From: Sphingomonas oryzagri
GTDB taxonomy: Bacteria > Pseudomonadota > Alphaproteobacteria > Sphingomonadales > Sphingomonadaceae
Assembly: GCF_029906645.1 (NCBI RefSeq)
Contig: NZ_JARYGZ010000001.1
Coordinates: 1,669,208 to 1,733,207 of the forward strand
Direction of reading: 5' to 3'
DNA: 64,000 nucleotides
The notes below the pieces were generated by a model, which was not told the origin of the DNA, searched no databases, and was given only the letters and a program-made list of their open reading frames with translations. Below, one piece after another: positions 63,746 through 64,000 of this stretch (the first letter of the stretch is position 1; each line of letters starts with the position of its first letter). Position numbers and translations under genes: made by a program.

Positions 63746-64000
63746 ATGAACGAGGACGAGATCAAGGGCACCGCCAAGAAAACCGTCGGCACCGTGCAGG
63801 AGGTCGCCGGCAAGGCGATCAACGACGATCAGCTGGAGGCGAAGGGCTACCTCAACCAGGCGCTCGGCACCGTGCAGGACGGCTACGGCAAGGTCCGTGA
63901 CAAGGTGAAGGACATCGTCGACGACGCCCCCGCCGCCGCCAAGACCGCGATCGACACGGGCCGCGATTATGCGCGCCGCGGTTCGGCAGTGATGGCGCGC
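63746..64000 (+). CDS. CsbD family stress protein, N-terminal part (runs off window)
   Basis: 85 codons without a stop at the window edge. The N-terminus MNEDEIKGTAKKTVGTVQEVAGKA is the CsbD signature, followed by a second helix KGYLNQALGTVQDGYGKV. The tail adds AKTAIDTGRDYARRG. CsbD proteins are small, highly charged stress proteins of uncertain activity. AGGAGA lies 11 bases before ATG 63746. The gene continues beyond the window. Confidence 0.9.
   Translation, partial: MNEDEIKGTAKKTVGTVQEVAGKAINDDQLEAKGYLNQALGTVQDGYGKVRDKVKDIVDDAPAAAKTAIDTGRDYARRGSAVMAR

Overview
The window is a high-GC, gene-dense chromosomal segment of an alphaproteobacterium, almost certainly a member of the Sphingomonadaceae (Sphingomonas-like). 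The signs are the CpdR cell-cycle regulator, SapC, a serine-protease autotransporter, a SigF/NrsF pair, EcfG-type (GGAAC-N16-CGTT) stress promoters and sphingomonad-style short palindromic repeats. No plasmid, phage, IS or CRISPR features are visible. No stretch above about 300 bases lacks a gene.

Layout. 1-600: start of groEL, then groES with a CIRCE operator. 700-6400: sppA, an acetyltransferase, a TRIC-like membrane protein, glutaminase, a 48-residue membrane peptide with an EcfG promoter, an unknown anchored protein and a hydrolase. 6400-22200: a large TCA-cycle block on the minus strand (sdhC-D-A, sdhB-thioesterase-zapE, mdh-hypothetical-sucD-sucA-sucB-lpd). sdhB is separated from sdhA by an SDR gene on the opposite strand, and sucC is absent from its usual place beside sucD.

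22400-30500: a soluble chemoreceptor-like protein, an SDR, prmA, coaBC-dut-moeB-DsrE-cytochrome c, tRNA-Val, cpdR and an N-formylglutamate amidohydrolase. 30529-30631 holds a strong candidate for a small RNA on the minus strand, with promoter, two hairpins, anti-Shine-Dalgarno C-rich segments and an intrinsic terminator. 30700-42400: cytochrome b561, sapC, a GlcD-type oxidase, a DEAD-box helicase, a diguanylate cyclase, a tgt whose zinc-binding cysteine cluster is missing, a GGDEF/EAL protein, moaA and nadK. 42500-49200: tRNA-Asn, the tryptophan-to-anthranilate genes kynA-kynU, a CYTH/CHAD protein and an S9 peptidase.

49280-50710: an ECF sigma factor/anti-sigma pair (SigF/NrsF) preceded by a promoter matching the SigF consensus and by a gene for a tiny exported His-rich peptide. 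50800-58000: a MoxR AAA+ locus (DUF4129, DUF4350, MoxR, DUF58, SpoIIM-like, RDD, and a divergent multi-spanning membrane protein), whose coupled ATGA overlaps show co-translation. 58100-64000: autotransporter protease, a HerA-like ATPase, a small exported protein and the start of a CsbD-family stress gene. The most novel items are the small RNA, the SigF/His-rich peptide unit, the cysteine-less Tgt and the MoxR locus.
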